From Bugula neritina (taxonomy: Eukaryota > Bryozoa > Gymnolaemata > Cheilostomatida > Bugulidae), in assembly GCA_964035545.1 (NCBI GenBank), contig OZ037769.1, positions 11,539,133 through 11,603,132 on the forward strand: 64,000 bases of DNA. The letters are read 5' to 3'. Each line of letters opens with the position of its first letter. Position 1 is the stretch's first letter. This document shows positions 12,828-25,056 of the stretch, in pieces. Below the pieces are notes generated by a model, which saw nothing but the letters and a program-made list of their open reading frames with translations, did no database searches and had not been told where the DNA came from. Made by a program: the position numbers and the translations under genes.

Positions 12828-14347
12828 ATTGGTTTGAATAGTATCCTCCAGCGCTGAGTTAGTATTTCTAAATATATATATGTTATATGTATATGTGCAT
12901 ACATGCATCTATACATACATACATAGTTTTAAAATATCTTGCAATTACTACATAACAAGAAAGCAGCTTGCCAACCAGCTTTACTACTCAACACTGGACT
13001 TACCAAATGCATTCTCAATAACTCTCCTTGCCCTGCTAAGTCTGTAGTTAAATACTCTTTGGCTATGATTACTAATGCTGCTGCCTGAATAAGGTCTCAT
13101 CAAAAATGGTCTGAGGGGGAATGCCTCATCCCCAACAAGCATGAATGGAAATTGAGTTCAGGAACCAGATAAAGCTGATGGATTTGGTAAATTGATGGTG
13201 CCTGAAAACAATTTGGTGATTCTAAGCATAGATAGCAATAACAATAAATAACTCGCACATTCTTCATTGTATAGTTATTGACAACAAAAATACTGTGATG
13301 CGAAGTTAGTTTGTACCACTTTCTAATCCTTGGGAAAATTTTGATTTTGCCCAAATTCCAGCATCATTGTTACATCCATTTGAACCAACATCTATCATCA
13401 GAAATTCGTAGTTGCTGTTGCATATAGCTAGCAATACAATAGAGAAACGCTGTTTGTAGTTGTAGTAGGCAGAACCTGTACTTCTAGGCTTTTGAATAGT
13501 GCAATGCTTCCCATCCACAGCACCAATGCAGTTTGGAAGATTCTATTTTTCTTCAAATCTTGAATAGAAAATTTGGATGAATGTGAGTGAATGACTCACA
13601 GTATACAAATTCAGTCAGCAGTTTATACAAATGAGTTAATAATTGTAACACAGTAGCATAGTTCTAGTGAATACAAGCCCCTCAGCTATTTTTTTCCACT
13701 CTTCTTTACCTTTTGGTACAGCTAAATAAGTTGGCTGTAAAGCTTCATAAAGAACATCACATGTAGCACAAATGATATTTGATATAGTAGATCTTCCGAG
13801 CCTGTAGTGATTAGCTATACTTTTATAACTGCTACCTTCAGCAAGATGGTGTAAGGTGAATGCCAACTTCAAGGTAGGTTCAATTGCTTGACGCATATTT
13901 GTGTCTTGTTTAGTAAGAATAGGAGCAACGAGTCTCAACAAATAATCAAACTTCTCTACCGACATTATAAAATAACTTTTATGCCTAAATTTAGCATTTT
14001 TTCCCTAAGCTCAGGTACAAGTGTACTACAAAGTCCAAATTTATGTCTTTTCAGGTTTATTGGGTGAACCCAGTATTTTCGTTGAATCTTTTTGGCAAGT
14101 AAAGTCTTTTTCTTAAGCATCAATACTTTTTTTTCAAGTAAAAGTATTGTTCTCATTCGAAGTCACTTTGATATGACAAAGCAGCATGTGTAGCCATAAA
14201 AACAAGGCGAGCAGCCAAGAAGTAAAGTTTTAACGCTAACATCATTGGTTAATAAATAATTTTTGCACTCGCAACACACGCACTGTGTGTGGCAGATCAC
14301 TAGCGTGTATTCACGCACGTGTAAAACGCTAATACACTAATATTAAA

Positions 14348-14796
14348 TATTAGCTACATCAGTGGACTCATCAAATTGTATTGAGAAGAATGGAGGCTCT
14401 TCCATTTTAGCAATTACTTTTTCATTAATATCTGCTGCAATGTCATCAATGCGTCTCTACACAGTGTTGTCAGAGAGTGAAGTGTCGAGAAGTTTCTGTT
14501 CAGCTGGTTTACTAAGTACTATTGATGCACAATCCAGCAGGGTTCAATCAAAGTCTCTCGATTGTGTGTGGTTTGTTACTTTGAACTATCCGAAATGAAG
14601 CAACACATGATGCTTCAATAACAGCATGGTTTTGAGCATGAATCCGACCACTAGCATCTAATCTGCAATGTTTTGTTTGGCGTTCTTCAGACTCAAAAGA
14701 TTCTCGACCTCTATCTGCCAATGTTGGGTGAATTTCTGGTAGGTGCGGCTTTAACTGAAAAGGTTTCATCAAGTCAGTTTGTTTCAACATTTCCAT
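14348..14796 (-). pseudogene. hAT transposase relic (ZBED/SCAND3-like), N-terminal part
   Basis: The minus strand reads first KPFQLKPHLPEIHPTLADR, typical of the region after a BED zinc finger, then NHAVIEASCVASFRIVQSNKPHTI. In a shifted frame it continues LDTSLSDNTV*RRIDDIAADI and PPFFSIQFDESTDVANI. The FDESTD motif carries the first catalytic aspartate region of hAT enzymes. There is an internal stop and at least one frameshift. The homology ends abruptly near 14345, beside the start of the Harbinger gene, so I infer that the Harbinger element inserted into an older hAT element. The C-terminal dimerisation domain is not visible. Confidence 0.75.
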
Positions 14797-14799
14797 GAA

Positions 14800-16480
14800 G
14801 TGAACTTCTCATAAATCCAAAAACCTTTTTTGAATCTATTTCCAATGCCTTCAGGTAATCTGCATAACTAAACCCAGATGCTAAGTTATTGACATGTCCA
14901 GAAAGCATAACCTTTCAGTGTGTTGATGCACATTTAAGAATAGACTTTTATTACGTAATTGATCTAATAGATATTTGAACAGATGTTTTTTATAATTGAA
15001 ATGTGGTAAGATTCAGGGTTGAACCCAGAAACAGAAAATCTTGAGCTCTTTTTCATGTTCACCAATAGTTTTTTCTAGTTGTTTGACACTTGAATTATCT
15101 TCAAGTATATTGTCATTTAATTTACCATGTCATACTCCGAGTTGTGTTCATTTACAAAGCATACAGGATCTGTAAAACCAGCAGCGTCACTAGTAATACT
15201 GGTTGATTCTAGTCAATGTTTTGTGGTTCATTCAATCGTTTTAGTGTTATTGGGTAAGTCGGCTTTGTCAAAGTATGCTTCGCCATCCCAGACAGCAAAG
15301 TATGGATAATGCTTTCTCTTTTCGCCTGTTATTATTCTATATTCATTCAGCTTTTCAAAGATTTTTTTTAGAAGTAGTTGCAATACAGATTTTGTTGTTG
15401 AACCACATGGCAAAGAATGTTTTTATAGCATTTTATGATTTCATTAACTTTGAGCAATACGAGCATTTATTGGAATTAGTATATAGTCTAACATTCTTGT
15501 TTCAGGAAAAAAGATGCAAGTTTAAAAGTTTTTTTGAAGTTTGAAGTTGATCTTTGATATAGTTCAGCAATTGTTTTGTTTGCTATTTCATCTAGACAGC
15601 AAAAATTGATAAATGCATAATAAGTCATGAGGGTGACATTGTGAACTTGATTTTCCGTTATCTGTTTTGAGTAGATGTATTAATGAAAATAGTTTTTTGG
15701 GGATTCCAACTTCTGTTTGTTTCTCATTAGAACACACAGGTCAGCAATATTAGTTAGACCATGCTGGCAAATTTTACGTACACATGTGGTTCTGTCGGCT
15801 TACCTTTGCCCCCTTCATCTTCTGCTGGGTGGCCTCAGTCACTGGTTTTAATACTCTGAGTCGCAACATTCAGGACTACTGGCTTCTGTTTTATAGCTGC
15901 AGAACAAGAGTCTGCGGTTGATTGAGGGGATGGTTCTACAAGGGAAGCCATGTTTCTAAACCACAAGTAGCCGCAGTAACTTGACCAAAAGTTGTTCCCG
16001 TTATCCAACCTGAACTAGAGATTTGCTCATGGTTTCTTTGGAATGGTTGGGTAGAACGGCTCAACTGGTGGGGCAAATGGCCTACTCATTTTTTACCTAG
16101 CTTCCTTCATGTTGGAGTGCTGTTGGGTCCAGAGTGAATGGGGCTTGACCAAATCCTTCCCTACACTCTAAACAGTAACTCATTTTGTAATGACTGTTGG
16201 CCAGTTTTTTCTGTCTTGTAAGTTGGTTTTTGCAGTTGTATCTGGACAACCACAGCTAAAAAATAGTAACGTGCGTATTTATTCAGTAGTCAGAAATTCA
16301 CAAAAATATGATCCGAAATATGTTAATATAAAATTCACAAAATACTCTTCACAAACATAGTCATCTAGTTTCTTGGAGCCGAATTGATCCCACAGTGAGA
16401 CCAAAAGACCAAAATTGCTTAAATTGATGAATAACCTTTAAGCTCCAGTTCCAATAAATACCATGTAGTACATTTAATAA
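14800..16480. other. No intact gene; possible decayed transposon DNA
   Basis: Short minus-strand frames such as 15228-15413 (VWDGEAYFDKADLPN) and about 16100-16180 (a CLEC pair) look protein-like, but I cannot assign them. They may be upstream parts of the hAT or the tyrosine-recombinase elements. Confidence 0.35.
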
Positions 16481-17060
16481 CCGGTACATTGCAAGCAAAA
16501 ACATGTTTTTGCACAATGCATCAACTTGTAGCGTTGATCTTTTGTTGTAGCTTCCAGTGATTCAAGAATTTTTCTCTGACCATTTCTGGTCCTTTCCAGT
16601 TCTTCAACGAAGTTTGCTGTAGTCAGCTCCAAAACTTGAATTACCCTTTTCTTTTTGAATTAAATAAGTGAGCCACAGCTTTGCTATTTCAGGGTCTGTG
16701 AGGCTCTGGAAGCTCAGTGTTTAATTTTACAAAGCGTTTGTGAGTCCAAATATCTGTCTAGGGGCAGTTCCTGTTTTATGTGTTGTGCTTTTGTCCCTAG
16801 GAGGCTATTGCAGTCACATAGTTGGTCCTTTTTTCTTTCATATGCCATAAGAAGTTATTACGTTCCTCTTTGGTTTGCAAGTCCATATCTTTCATGGCTA
16901 ATGAACGCTTTATGATGTTCAGTTGTTTCAGATATTCCCTTTTTGCTAATCCAAGTTGAGTATTCTTTTGGACTCGTCCCATGCCGCACATAAGTAAATA
17001 GTTTAAGTTTTTACAGTTGATCATCTCTGCAATGGTTGTGATTTAAAACGATTTTCACAT
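16480..17060 (-). pseudogene. Partial second copy of the Crypton-like recombinase N-terminal/core exons
   Basis: The minus-strand frame 17024-16797 (YLKQLNIIKRSLAMKDMDLQ ... EKRTNYVTAIASK) is clearly paralogous to the frame at 20559-20173 (YLKQLNIIKHSFAMKAKDSQ ... KWTNYVAAIASK). Further down, near 16640-16530, VLELTTANFVEELERT parallels VAELTTRNFLEELEKT of the other copy. Stops and frameshifts interrupt it, and no catalytic histidine/tyrosine exon follows. It is a truncated duplicate. Confidence 0.65.
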
Positions 17061-17760
17061 TGATGAATAGCCTTGCCACAAATCTCAGCTTCTCTCACGA
17101 AGTTCAAGCCCCTCCTATGAGTATCCTGCCAGCAAACTGTATAAGCTCAGATTTTTACATTTTTGTTTTAATATAAAAAATAATAAGACTAAGGCCGGCT
17201 GATTCCATATTTCAGTTGATGAAACAACAGTTACTGCAGTTCCCCAGCTTAAGATGCTATAATGCCACACAATTTTACATTAAAATAATATTTAAAAGGT
17301 GATCACCGGTGTTTATCTTATCAAAAATGATAATAAGCATGAACAATCTCACAACTCGGAAGTAGCATAATACGACTCCAGAATTATAAGAGTTAGCATA
17401 CTGTATTAGCCAGCAAAAACCAAGCATGTCAAACCAGTATTTCCATCAGCAGAAGATATATCTTAATTTCTATCACCATGAAGTCAGTGTCCATGTTACT
17501 CCAAGAACCTTATTATTGGTTGGTCAGGATGACAATGTCATTTGTTCTTTTGGTACATTGTCCAGTACAAGCTGTTTTACATTCAATGACCAAAACGTTT
17601 TTTATAGCGCCATTTCTTACAATACATGTTAGTTTCCCAACTTGACCCAATAGTTCTGTTACTTTCAACAGTTGAGGTATTCCATTGACTACTGCATTTA
17701 CACAGTTTGTCATTCAGGTTTTTAACATAACCAATATAGCAACCAAGCAGTGTCAACTTT
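17060..17760. other. No gene supported
   Basis: A minus-strand frame at 17713-17513 (GIPQLLKVTELLGQVGKL ...) looks protein-like but matches no family I know. It may belong to the downstream end of the recombinase unit. The rest is AT-rich. Confidence 0.35.
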
Positions 17761-20559
17761 CTACTTTTTCCACATAATTTCGCCTTTTTTGTTCAGGAGT
17801 TCATATAGTTTTGTCTTGAAGAATTCTAGTTGCTTAGGTTTTTTGATATATAAACATGGTCCACCGTTGAGAATTCTTGACTCGTAGATCTTCAGCTCTC
17901 CAATGAATTCATTGGATTTGAAAAATGAGTATGTCAGCTGAAACTCATGACAAACGTTACATAATATCAATTTGTTTAAGCTAGTGTCAACTTTCTTTAG
18001 ACAGTTTCCTTTTCAGGTTGCTGACCCTGGCTCTGACCACAGCATCGCTCCTGTTTTTGAATATGCTTCTCAGTTGAGAAAACTGCTCTTTGGTTAGGTT
18101 TTTACTGGGGTCTGTGTAAACGCTTTCAAATAAACTCTTTTCTGTTTCACTCCAGTATCGTTTCACTGAAATGTTTATCAACATGTTATCGATAAAACAC
18201 TATTGTATCTATTGCTTTACTAGTAAAAGTTTTCAAAACCACTGTTAGTGGTTTAGGCATCATACAGCCACCACTACAAATTATGTATGCAGCTTGTTAA
18301 ATTTATGGGCTTTGAAAGTCCGCCATTTAAAAATTGTTTCAACAGCAAAAGACTTTAAACGATATTTACCTCTTTTAGACTTGGCAATTGCTTCAGTATC
18401 TGATAGTGATGTATCTAAAAAAAGTTTTAAAATATAAGTGAGGAACTACATTTACACTTAGGCAGCCTATTTCTGACATCATATGTATACTTTTGCAAAT
18501 TATCGCAGTTGTCTCGCGAGTCTGGTTATCAAAATCTTTCTAACTTACATTAACTTGCATAAACTTAACTCCTGCAATATGACAGTCTGTTTCGTCATTT
18601 CTGGCAAGTCTCACGTCGGCAGATGGCTGCTCTTCTATCAATTCTATAATATTTAAAACACTCTTGATAGTTTATGGGGACTATTATATATACTTAGCAT
18701 CTCAAAATACTTCTACAATTTACAATTTTTAGATGAATAATGCATGCATGGCATTAAAGTACAAAAGTAATCCTTGCAAATGCACTTGAGTTTTTTATTT
18801 AGCAAAATCTAAGAGCCTAAATATATGGTTCGTAGCTGTATTGTTGAGGATATGTTAATTTACCATTTGCAGGAACCTCTATTTTGTCTAGATGCCTTGC
18901 TTCCGCAGTCTTCGTAATGCCTCCATTTTCAATCGCCATTAAAATGTTTGCTACTTTTGTTTTTTCAATCAAATTAGATTGGAGCTTATATACTGAAGTG
19001 TGTATGTTCATTGAGTGACCCATATGATCAGCCATCATCTCTAGTTCATTTTTGTCAAGATTTTTGGTCCAAAATTAAAATATTTTGGCTATTGAGCTGC
19101 AATACAACAAAAGTCCGATTTGCAAAGTATATTAGAAAATTAGATGCATAAGAATTAGTGGCAAGCTCATAAAATTTACTTTACCATACATTGATATGAC
19201 TGTATTGTATAATCTGTTACTTTAATGTGCTAATCTGTGTGTGGTTTTTGCTAATGTAAAAGATATAAATGAAAATGAAACTAGATAACCAACCTGACAC
19301 ATTGTTGCCAGAAACTTTCTCAATTTTTGCGCGTGCAAAAGGTCTGGGTGCTCAAAACTAAAACTCGGGTAGCTGCCCACAACTTCCTTTATTACTGCTG
19401 TACCAGAAGGAGGCCAGGTTGAGTATTGGCTACAGCTATAAAATAAGTTTTTTATGAAAGTTATAAAATGAGCACAATTTTTAATGAATAGTGTGTTAAA
19501 AGTTAAAATAGGTACATCATGTAAGGTGTAAACACTATGTATTTGAGAATTTATAACTTACTAACAAGCTTAAAAATTATATAGTGCTTTAGAAGCAGTA
19601 AACTTAAATTCCTCTTGTTGCATTTATAGAAATGCAAAATAAAGTTGAAACAAAAATGTTCATTTAGGTCTATACATTTAAAATTATTTGTACTTAATAT
19701 AAAAGTGCTGATAATAATTCTCAATTGTGTTACCTTTCAAACAGAAATTGATGGTTTAGGCAAGATAGATTCTTGGGTGGGTTAATCAGGAACTCGGGGA
19801 TCAAAATGAATACTTTCCGTAGAGGCCCTGTTGACTTTCCTCTAACCTCTATTGCTTTCAACTTAAAACAATTGCAATTTCAAAATTAAAGTTTTCAGTT
19901 TGCAGATGTTAAATTGCTAACAATAATTTAAAATCAGTCCACAAATTTGTATGATAGCTTTGACAGAATAACTAAATAGATATTAACCTTGTAGCATTGA
20001 TTTTTTCGGTTGCATCCAATATTGCAAGAATTTTCTGATGGTCCTCTTGGGTCTTTTCTAGCTCTTCTAAAAAGTTTCTTGTTGTCAGCTCTGCGACTTT
20101 CATAGGTCTTCTTTAGTTGAACAAAATTAGATACGTGAGGCAGAGCTTTGCTATTTCAAATGGTGTGAAGCTCTAAAAGTCCAGTAACTTCTTTTTTAAG
20201 AAGTTGGTTAGAGTGTTCAAGTCCCTGTCTAGAGGAAGTTCTTGAGATTTGTTCAATGTATTCAATTTTTGTCTCTTTGACGCAATTGCTGCTACATAAT
20301 TAGTCCACTTTTGCTTCATGTGCCACAACAAGTCATCACAGTCTTCTTTCATTTGAGAATCCTTTGCTTTCATAGCAAATGAATGTTTTATAATGTTGAG
20401 CTGCTTCAAGTACCCACCCATTGTTAACCCAATTTGCTTATTGTCCATTGACATTTCTCTTGCGGCACAAAGTAGAGGATCAAAATGCTTACAATCTAAC
20501 ATTTCTGATATGGTATTAACCCTGCAGCGATTTTGAACATCGATGAAAAATCTCACCAC
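17761..20559 (-). pseudogene. Crypton-like tyrosine recombinase gene, multi-exon, decayed
   Basis: The minus strand carries, in order: a frame from 20559 to about 19975 with two stops, ending in the RRPMKVAELT region that corresponds to the KRRGGEV-x-L box with the first catalytic arginine; an exon near 19870-19735 (AIEVRGKSTGPLRKVFILIP); an exon near 19440-19300 (LHAQKLRKFLATMCQ, second arginine box); and 19038-18817 (ADHMGHSMNIHTSVYKL, with the histidine and the nucleophile tyrosine). A terminal block at 18184-17987 (KRYWSETEKSLFESVY ... VVRARVSNLKRKL) resembles a Myb/SANT-like DNA-binding domain, and 17970-17761 may add more. This order matches animal genes of Crypton-derived recombinases. 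Introns of roughly 100-600 bases separate the blocks. The TAA in FN*RRP shows inactivation. Confidence 0.65.
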
Positions 20560-21740
20560 GAATTTAAGTTTCCCTCAGACAAAGTTGAGTTCTGCTGTAC
20601 CAGGTGTCTCGATGTCTTGTCGCCCATTCTTATTAGCAGGCCCTTTCCTAGCTCTCACATGAGAGGATCAGTTTTTATAACTTTGTACAATCCTACATTA
20701 AATGAAAGAAATTGTGTCATAATGTGAACAGCAATTGCTTAAATTAATAAATAAAGTTTAAGCATCAGTTTGATTGAACGCCAGATAGTACAATTATTCT
20801 CAGTTTTGCACAATAAATAAACTCTAGCAGTATTATGGGCTATAGTTCAAACATGTTAAGCTATATATACTTGCATTTATTTTATTTATGAAAGAAATTC
20901 AACATTAGTTTCTACTAATCTGCTACCTACTCACTAGATACACCTCACAAAGCTTTAATACAATGACAAAATTCAAGAACTTGTACAAACCGATCTCTTT
21001 AGCTTCTAAGGTTTAAAACAAAGTTGAAAAGGCAATTATACGTTTGCTTATAAAAATTCCTAGATTTAATTTATGGCTCACAAAATCCCGGAGGTGTAAA
21101 AACACCTTTAGTCTGACATGCTAATAATAAACAATTAATGTTAAAAACATTTTTAATAAGTATTAATTATTTATCTTTACCTGGATTCGATTGTGTTCTG
21201 CTTAGCTCACTCACCAGCTCTGCCCAAATTTGTTCGTCTTCAGTGGTTGTAGTAAAATGGCTATACAACAGTGGCCTGCCGGTTTTTGCTGCAGCTTCAA
21301 ACAATATTCCTCTGATTTAGTATCTAAAGTGAAAGTAAAACCATTTCAAAGTGGTATTATCACTGTATCAACAAGATGCTGCATCAAAAAGCTTGTAAAC
21401 TCCCCTCATTGTGGTCAATGTGGCCTTAATTTCATTCTATACCCATCTTCTTCTTGCTAGTTTTTATGCTTCTTTACCATGCCCATGCATTTGCACACAT
21501 TGCAGATTTGTATCGGTGAAATATTTTTGATTTCATGGGTTTTTTGTAGACATATCAATAATCAATTTTTGAGTACACTTTTTACAACCCCTCTTGTGAA
21601 CAAGCTCACTTTTCTACAACCAAAAAGAAAAAAATACTATTTTGTTCTCAAGTCTGATTCACCAAAAATGTTTGCATAGTTTTCATTATATGTAAGGGAT
21701 ATATCTTTTGTAGGCATCTTTAGTTGTTTATTTATACCTT
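20560..21740. other. AT-rich DNA, no gene supported
   Basis: Frames at 21138-21320 and 21230-21460 are short and lack motifs. Upstream exons of the recombinase gene would lie here on the minus strand, and cysteine-containing minus-strand stretches occur near 21430-21520, but I cannot define exons. Confidence 0.35.
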
Positions 21741-21745
21741 TTGTG

Positions 21746-22410
21746 CTAAACTCTTGCTAAACTCTCGCTGGAAATCAACCTGGCCTGATTGATGTACAGC
21801 AGCAGTTGATCAGTCTGCAGCACGAACTCCACACCATCTAAGTATTGTAGATACTTCTTGACAGCCCATACCACACCTAGGCACTTCTCTATGGCTGAGT
21901 AGTTTCTCTCTCGATCGAGTAATTTTCTGCTTGCATAACCTACTGGTAACAGTTTTCCATCCTGAGGTTGCATCAGCACTGCCCCTAGCCGACATCTGAT
22001 GCATCAGTCCCTAGCACAAATTGTTTGTGTACATCTGGTAGTTTTAGAATTGGTGCACTTGTCAGCATTGTCTTCAAGCTAGTGTATGTCTTTCCTGCGG
22101 TTCCTGCCATCTGACCTTTTTTTGGTTCTCCCTTTTTTTTGTCAAATCTGTTAGTGAATTTGCTATAGTTGAATAATGTGGAATATACTCTCTGTAATAA
22201 CCAGTAAGTCCGATAAACGATCTTACTTGCGTCTTATTAGTTGGCCTTGGTGCAGCCCTAATTTTCTCGATATTGTCATCCATAGGTTTAATTCCAGCCC
22301 AGCAAAGTTTATGTCCGGTGAACTCCACATTTGTTCCTCCTATTCTACCCTTATTTGGTCTAAGAGTAAATCCTGCTGTAGCAAGTCGACTGAAAACTTC
22401 TGTTAGCAGT
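21746..22410 (-). pseudogene. Ty3/Gypsy pol fragment (RT end, tether, RNase H)
   Basis: From right to left the minus strand reads GHKLCWAGIKPMDDNIEKI, then QVRSFIGLTGYYREYIPHYS, the RT-RNase H connection typical of Gypsy pol. The RNase H stretch with VGYASRKLLDRERNYSAIEK and TDQLLLYINQ follows. Frameshifts near 22070 and 21990 break it. No protease, integrase or LTR is adjacent. It belongs to a different Gypsy lineage from the large elements on the right side of the window, judged by the divergent tether sequence. Confidence 0.8.
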
Positions 22411-22419
22411 TTAGTGTGT

Positions 22420-23560
22420 TCTTATGGGAATTCGTTTTACAATCTTTTGTAGGAGTTATTAAATTTAGTGATTGCAAAATTTGGCTAACAGATAGATTGA
22501 CATACCAGTATCAACATCCACATGAGTAGGTTTGTCCTCTACTTGGAGTGTGAACACTTTTGTATCCACACTATGGTTTTTTGTAATTATACAGCTGTAA
22601 GTTCCTACTGACTTTTGTTATATTAGTAATGATCAGCTTTTTTTTAGTTATCTGATATCTACAAATTTACACGATACAGGATATTAATTTATGTTGCATC
22701 ACAAACAAAGCAAATATTATTTCGCACTTTAAAGTTTCAAGTTTTCCAATTAGCTTAGCCAGGATTGTTTGAGCACAGATTTTCTCACTAGTACAATAAT
22801 TTGCTCTTTGTGGAGAGCAAATTAAGGAATGTTGGAGGTTTAAAGATAGCCATACTGGTAACTAGTGGACACATTGAAAGGGAGTAGAAAAACGTATTGA
22901 ATCAAATATAATTCACAGATTATATACATGTTGGAGAAGCATAACTTATTATACGAGCTAAAATGTTCTTAGAAGTAGATTCGGTAAGTAATAGAGCAAG
23001 ATGGATGAGGTTTATTTAGCTTCAAAAGTTATTGACTACAGATTGTATTGCATCAAATCATTACCGGAATACTCCGTTAAATGTAGATGTTAGATCGCAC
23101 ATATTATAGAGCCTTGTGAAACAGCTAAGCAGAGAATTACCCGCGACTTTATTCGGTAGCAATGCTAGACAAAAAGGTAAAACATTACACGCAAAACTGC
23201 TTTCGATGTGATTAAAGAGCATACACTACATCATCACAAGCTTAGCAACAAATACTTCTAGTTTATGGGACTGAAAGCATTACTGAAGCACAAGTTTTTT
23301 TTTCATGGCATATAGTTTCACTATTCGAGCTGAAGCCTCATACATATGCCCACTACTACAATCATGCAAATGTAAACCACAAGGGACACACAAAAGGACA
23401 CAAATGGAAAAGTGGTTTAACCTGACAATATTGAAAACTCAAGCTAATTGTTGATGCTTATACGAGTGACTTCTGCTATTGATGCGCTGACCATCTTTAT
23501 ACCAGTTTATCAATGTTTAGCCGTCACCACAAAATAAGTAATCCAAGATTTGCGTATTGT
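22420..23560. other. No gene supported
   Basis: Unannotatable AT-rich sequence between two duplicated Gypsy fragments. I see no open frame over 60 codons with recognisable content. Confidence 0.4.
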
Positions 23561-23690
23561 TTTTGGACATGTCCCATGCAGCACATTAGTAACTGGTTGA
23601 AGTTTTTACAATCGATCATCTCTGCAATCTGCAATGGTAGTGATTCTGGAGCAATTTTTGGCGTAGATGTATAACCTTGCCACGGATATC
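23560..23690 (-). pseudogene. Short third copy of a recombinase exon
   Basis: Bases 23560-23690 align by eye with 16965-17090, sharing the stretch TTTTTACAATCGATCATCTC-like and the surrounding words. The copy lacks the rest of the exon and joins abruptly to a duplicated Gypsy fragment at about 23706. Confidence 0.55.
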
Positions 23691-23705
23691 AGCTTATTTA
23701 TTTAG

Positions 23706-24245
23706 GAGGTTTGTGTACATCTGGTAGTTTTAGCATTGGTGCACTTGTCAGCATTGTCTTGAAGCTAGTGTATGCCTTCTCCTGCGGTTCTTGCCATCTG
23801 ACCTTTTTTGGTTCTCCTTTTTTTGTCCAAATCTGTTAGTGGACTTGCTATAGTTGAATAATATGGGATATACTCTCTGTAATAACCAGTAAGTCCAATA
23901 AACCATCTTACTTGCGTCCTATTAGTTGGCCTTGGTGCAGCCTTGATTTTCTCGATATTGTCATCCATAGGTTTAATTCCACCCCAGCAAAGTTTATGTC
24001 CGGTGAACTCCACATTTGTTCCTCCTATTCTACCCTTATTTGGTCTAAGAGTAAATCCTGCTGTAGCAAGTCGGCTGAAACCCTCTGTTAGCAGTTTTGT
24101 GTGTTCTTATGGGAATTCGTTTTACAATCTCCTACGGTTCCTGCCATTTGACTTTTTTTGGTTCTTCCTTTCTTGTTAAATCTGTTAGTGGGCTTGCTAT
24201 AGTTGAATAATTTGGGATATACTCTCTGGAATAATCAGCAAGCCC
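23706..24245 (-). pseudogene. Duplicated Ty3/Gypsy pol fragments
   Basis: Bases 23706-24130 repeat 22020-22440 almost word for word; the minus-strand frame 24013-23765 reads GHKLCWGGIKPMDDNIEKI and FIGLTGYYREYIPYYS. A third, partial repeat of the same segment follows immediately at 24131-24245. The pieces lack RT catalytic residues and are not functional. Confidence 0.75.
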
Positions 24246-24776
24246 AAAAAATAAACTAAATGCATAAACATGTATTTTTCAGAAAGTGGAGTCTATTGGG
24301 AGGTTTTCATTGTTTTTACACTTGCAAACTTTTAACTGATTTTTACTGGTTTGAGTAGACTATGAACTTTGTCAAGAATGTCAGTGCATAAAATGCTGAC
24401 TTGTTGTCCAATCACAAATGATTTGAACCTATTATATATAACTGCCTTCTGTGACACCAAGACAGCACTGGTAGTTGTGGTCATCAGCTGTGGTTGTAAA
24501 CATATAGTGTTTATTGCTAGTTATTCTGAAAATTGCTAGTAAGCCTTTACTTTACTTTAAGCTTTCATTTGTGAACCCCTTTTATAAAAAATTTGAATCC
24601 ATGTTTGCACTACTAACGAATTTAAGTTAGCAAAAGCCAAGGCAATGAGTTAGTTGTATAAAATTATAACAGGGTGCTAACACTTGCTTGGTATGGCCCA
24701 CATTTGCTTACATTCACATAGTTCCTAAGCGTAAACGACTTCAAGAAATAGGAAGGTTAGCTATGATAGTACTCAC

Positions 24777-24834
24777 CAACAACTACCATAGCGGTAATTC
24801 TTTGCAACGATAATAGTAGTAGTAGTTTTTTCAT
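24777..24834 (-). CDS. Possible signal-peptide exon (secreted peptide 1)
   Basis: An ATG at 24834 opens a 19-codon exon beginning MKKLLLLLSL and ending at a good splice donor (GTGAGT) after 24777. This is what a first exon encoding a signal peptide looks like. It closely resembles the sequence at 25158-25057, which suggests a local duplication. I could not find the following exon at lower coordinates, so the mature peptide is unknown. It could also be a chance match in repeat-derived DNA. Confidence 0.3.
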
Positions 24835-25056
24835 CTTGGAAATCCTAAAAGTAAAATTGAAGCAAATTATTAAGCTGCCATATACACTTTAAATAATTAA
24901 ATGCATTAATGATTACCAACTGTAAACTGTGTCATTTGTAGCAAAAAGCATTAATAAATCCATTTTAGCCAAAGCTATTTAAAAATTTGTATCTACTATA
25001 CCTATGTTCTTATGGTTATATGTGTGAGCATATTTTATCAAAGCAAAAGTTTAACT

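Larger units (their letters stand above)
12540..14160 (-). pseudogene. PIF/Harbinger transposase gene with introns, inactivated
   Basis: Read on the minus strand, the N-terminal part (14156-13965, then 13965-about 13680) holds KYWVHPINLKR and a helix-turn-helix-like block with SYKSIANHYRLGRSTISNII. The DDE nuclease follows at about 13530-13310 (AVDGKHCTIQKPRSTGSAYYN, with D of VDGKH and D of NDAGIW). Further on come VGDEAFPLRPF near 13130 and NYRLSRARRVIENAF near 13030, then RWRILFKPI near 12840 and the terminal YCSPGYSDQVSQDG near 12610. Two GT-AG introns fit: about 13315-13205, giving SGTINLP, and 13003-12868, giving ENAF joined to EILTQRWRI. Defects are a TAG where family members have tryptophan (FEEK*NLPNC), a TGA before TQFPF, and an inverted duplication near the C-terminus. 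Harbinger proteins recombine TIR elements with 3-bp targets. Confidence 0.85.
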
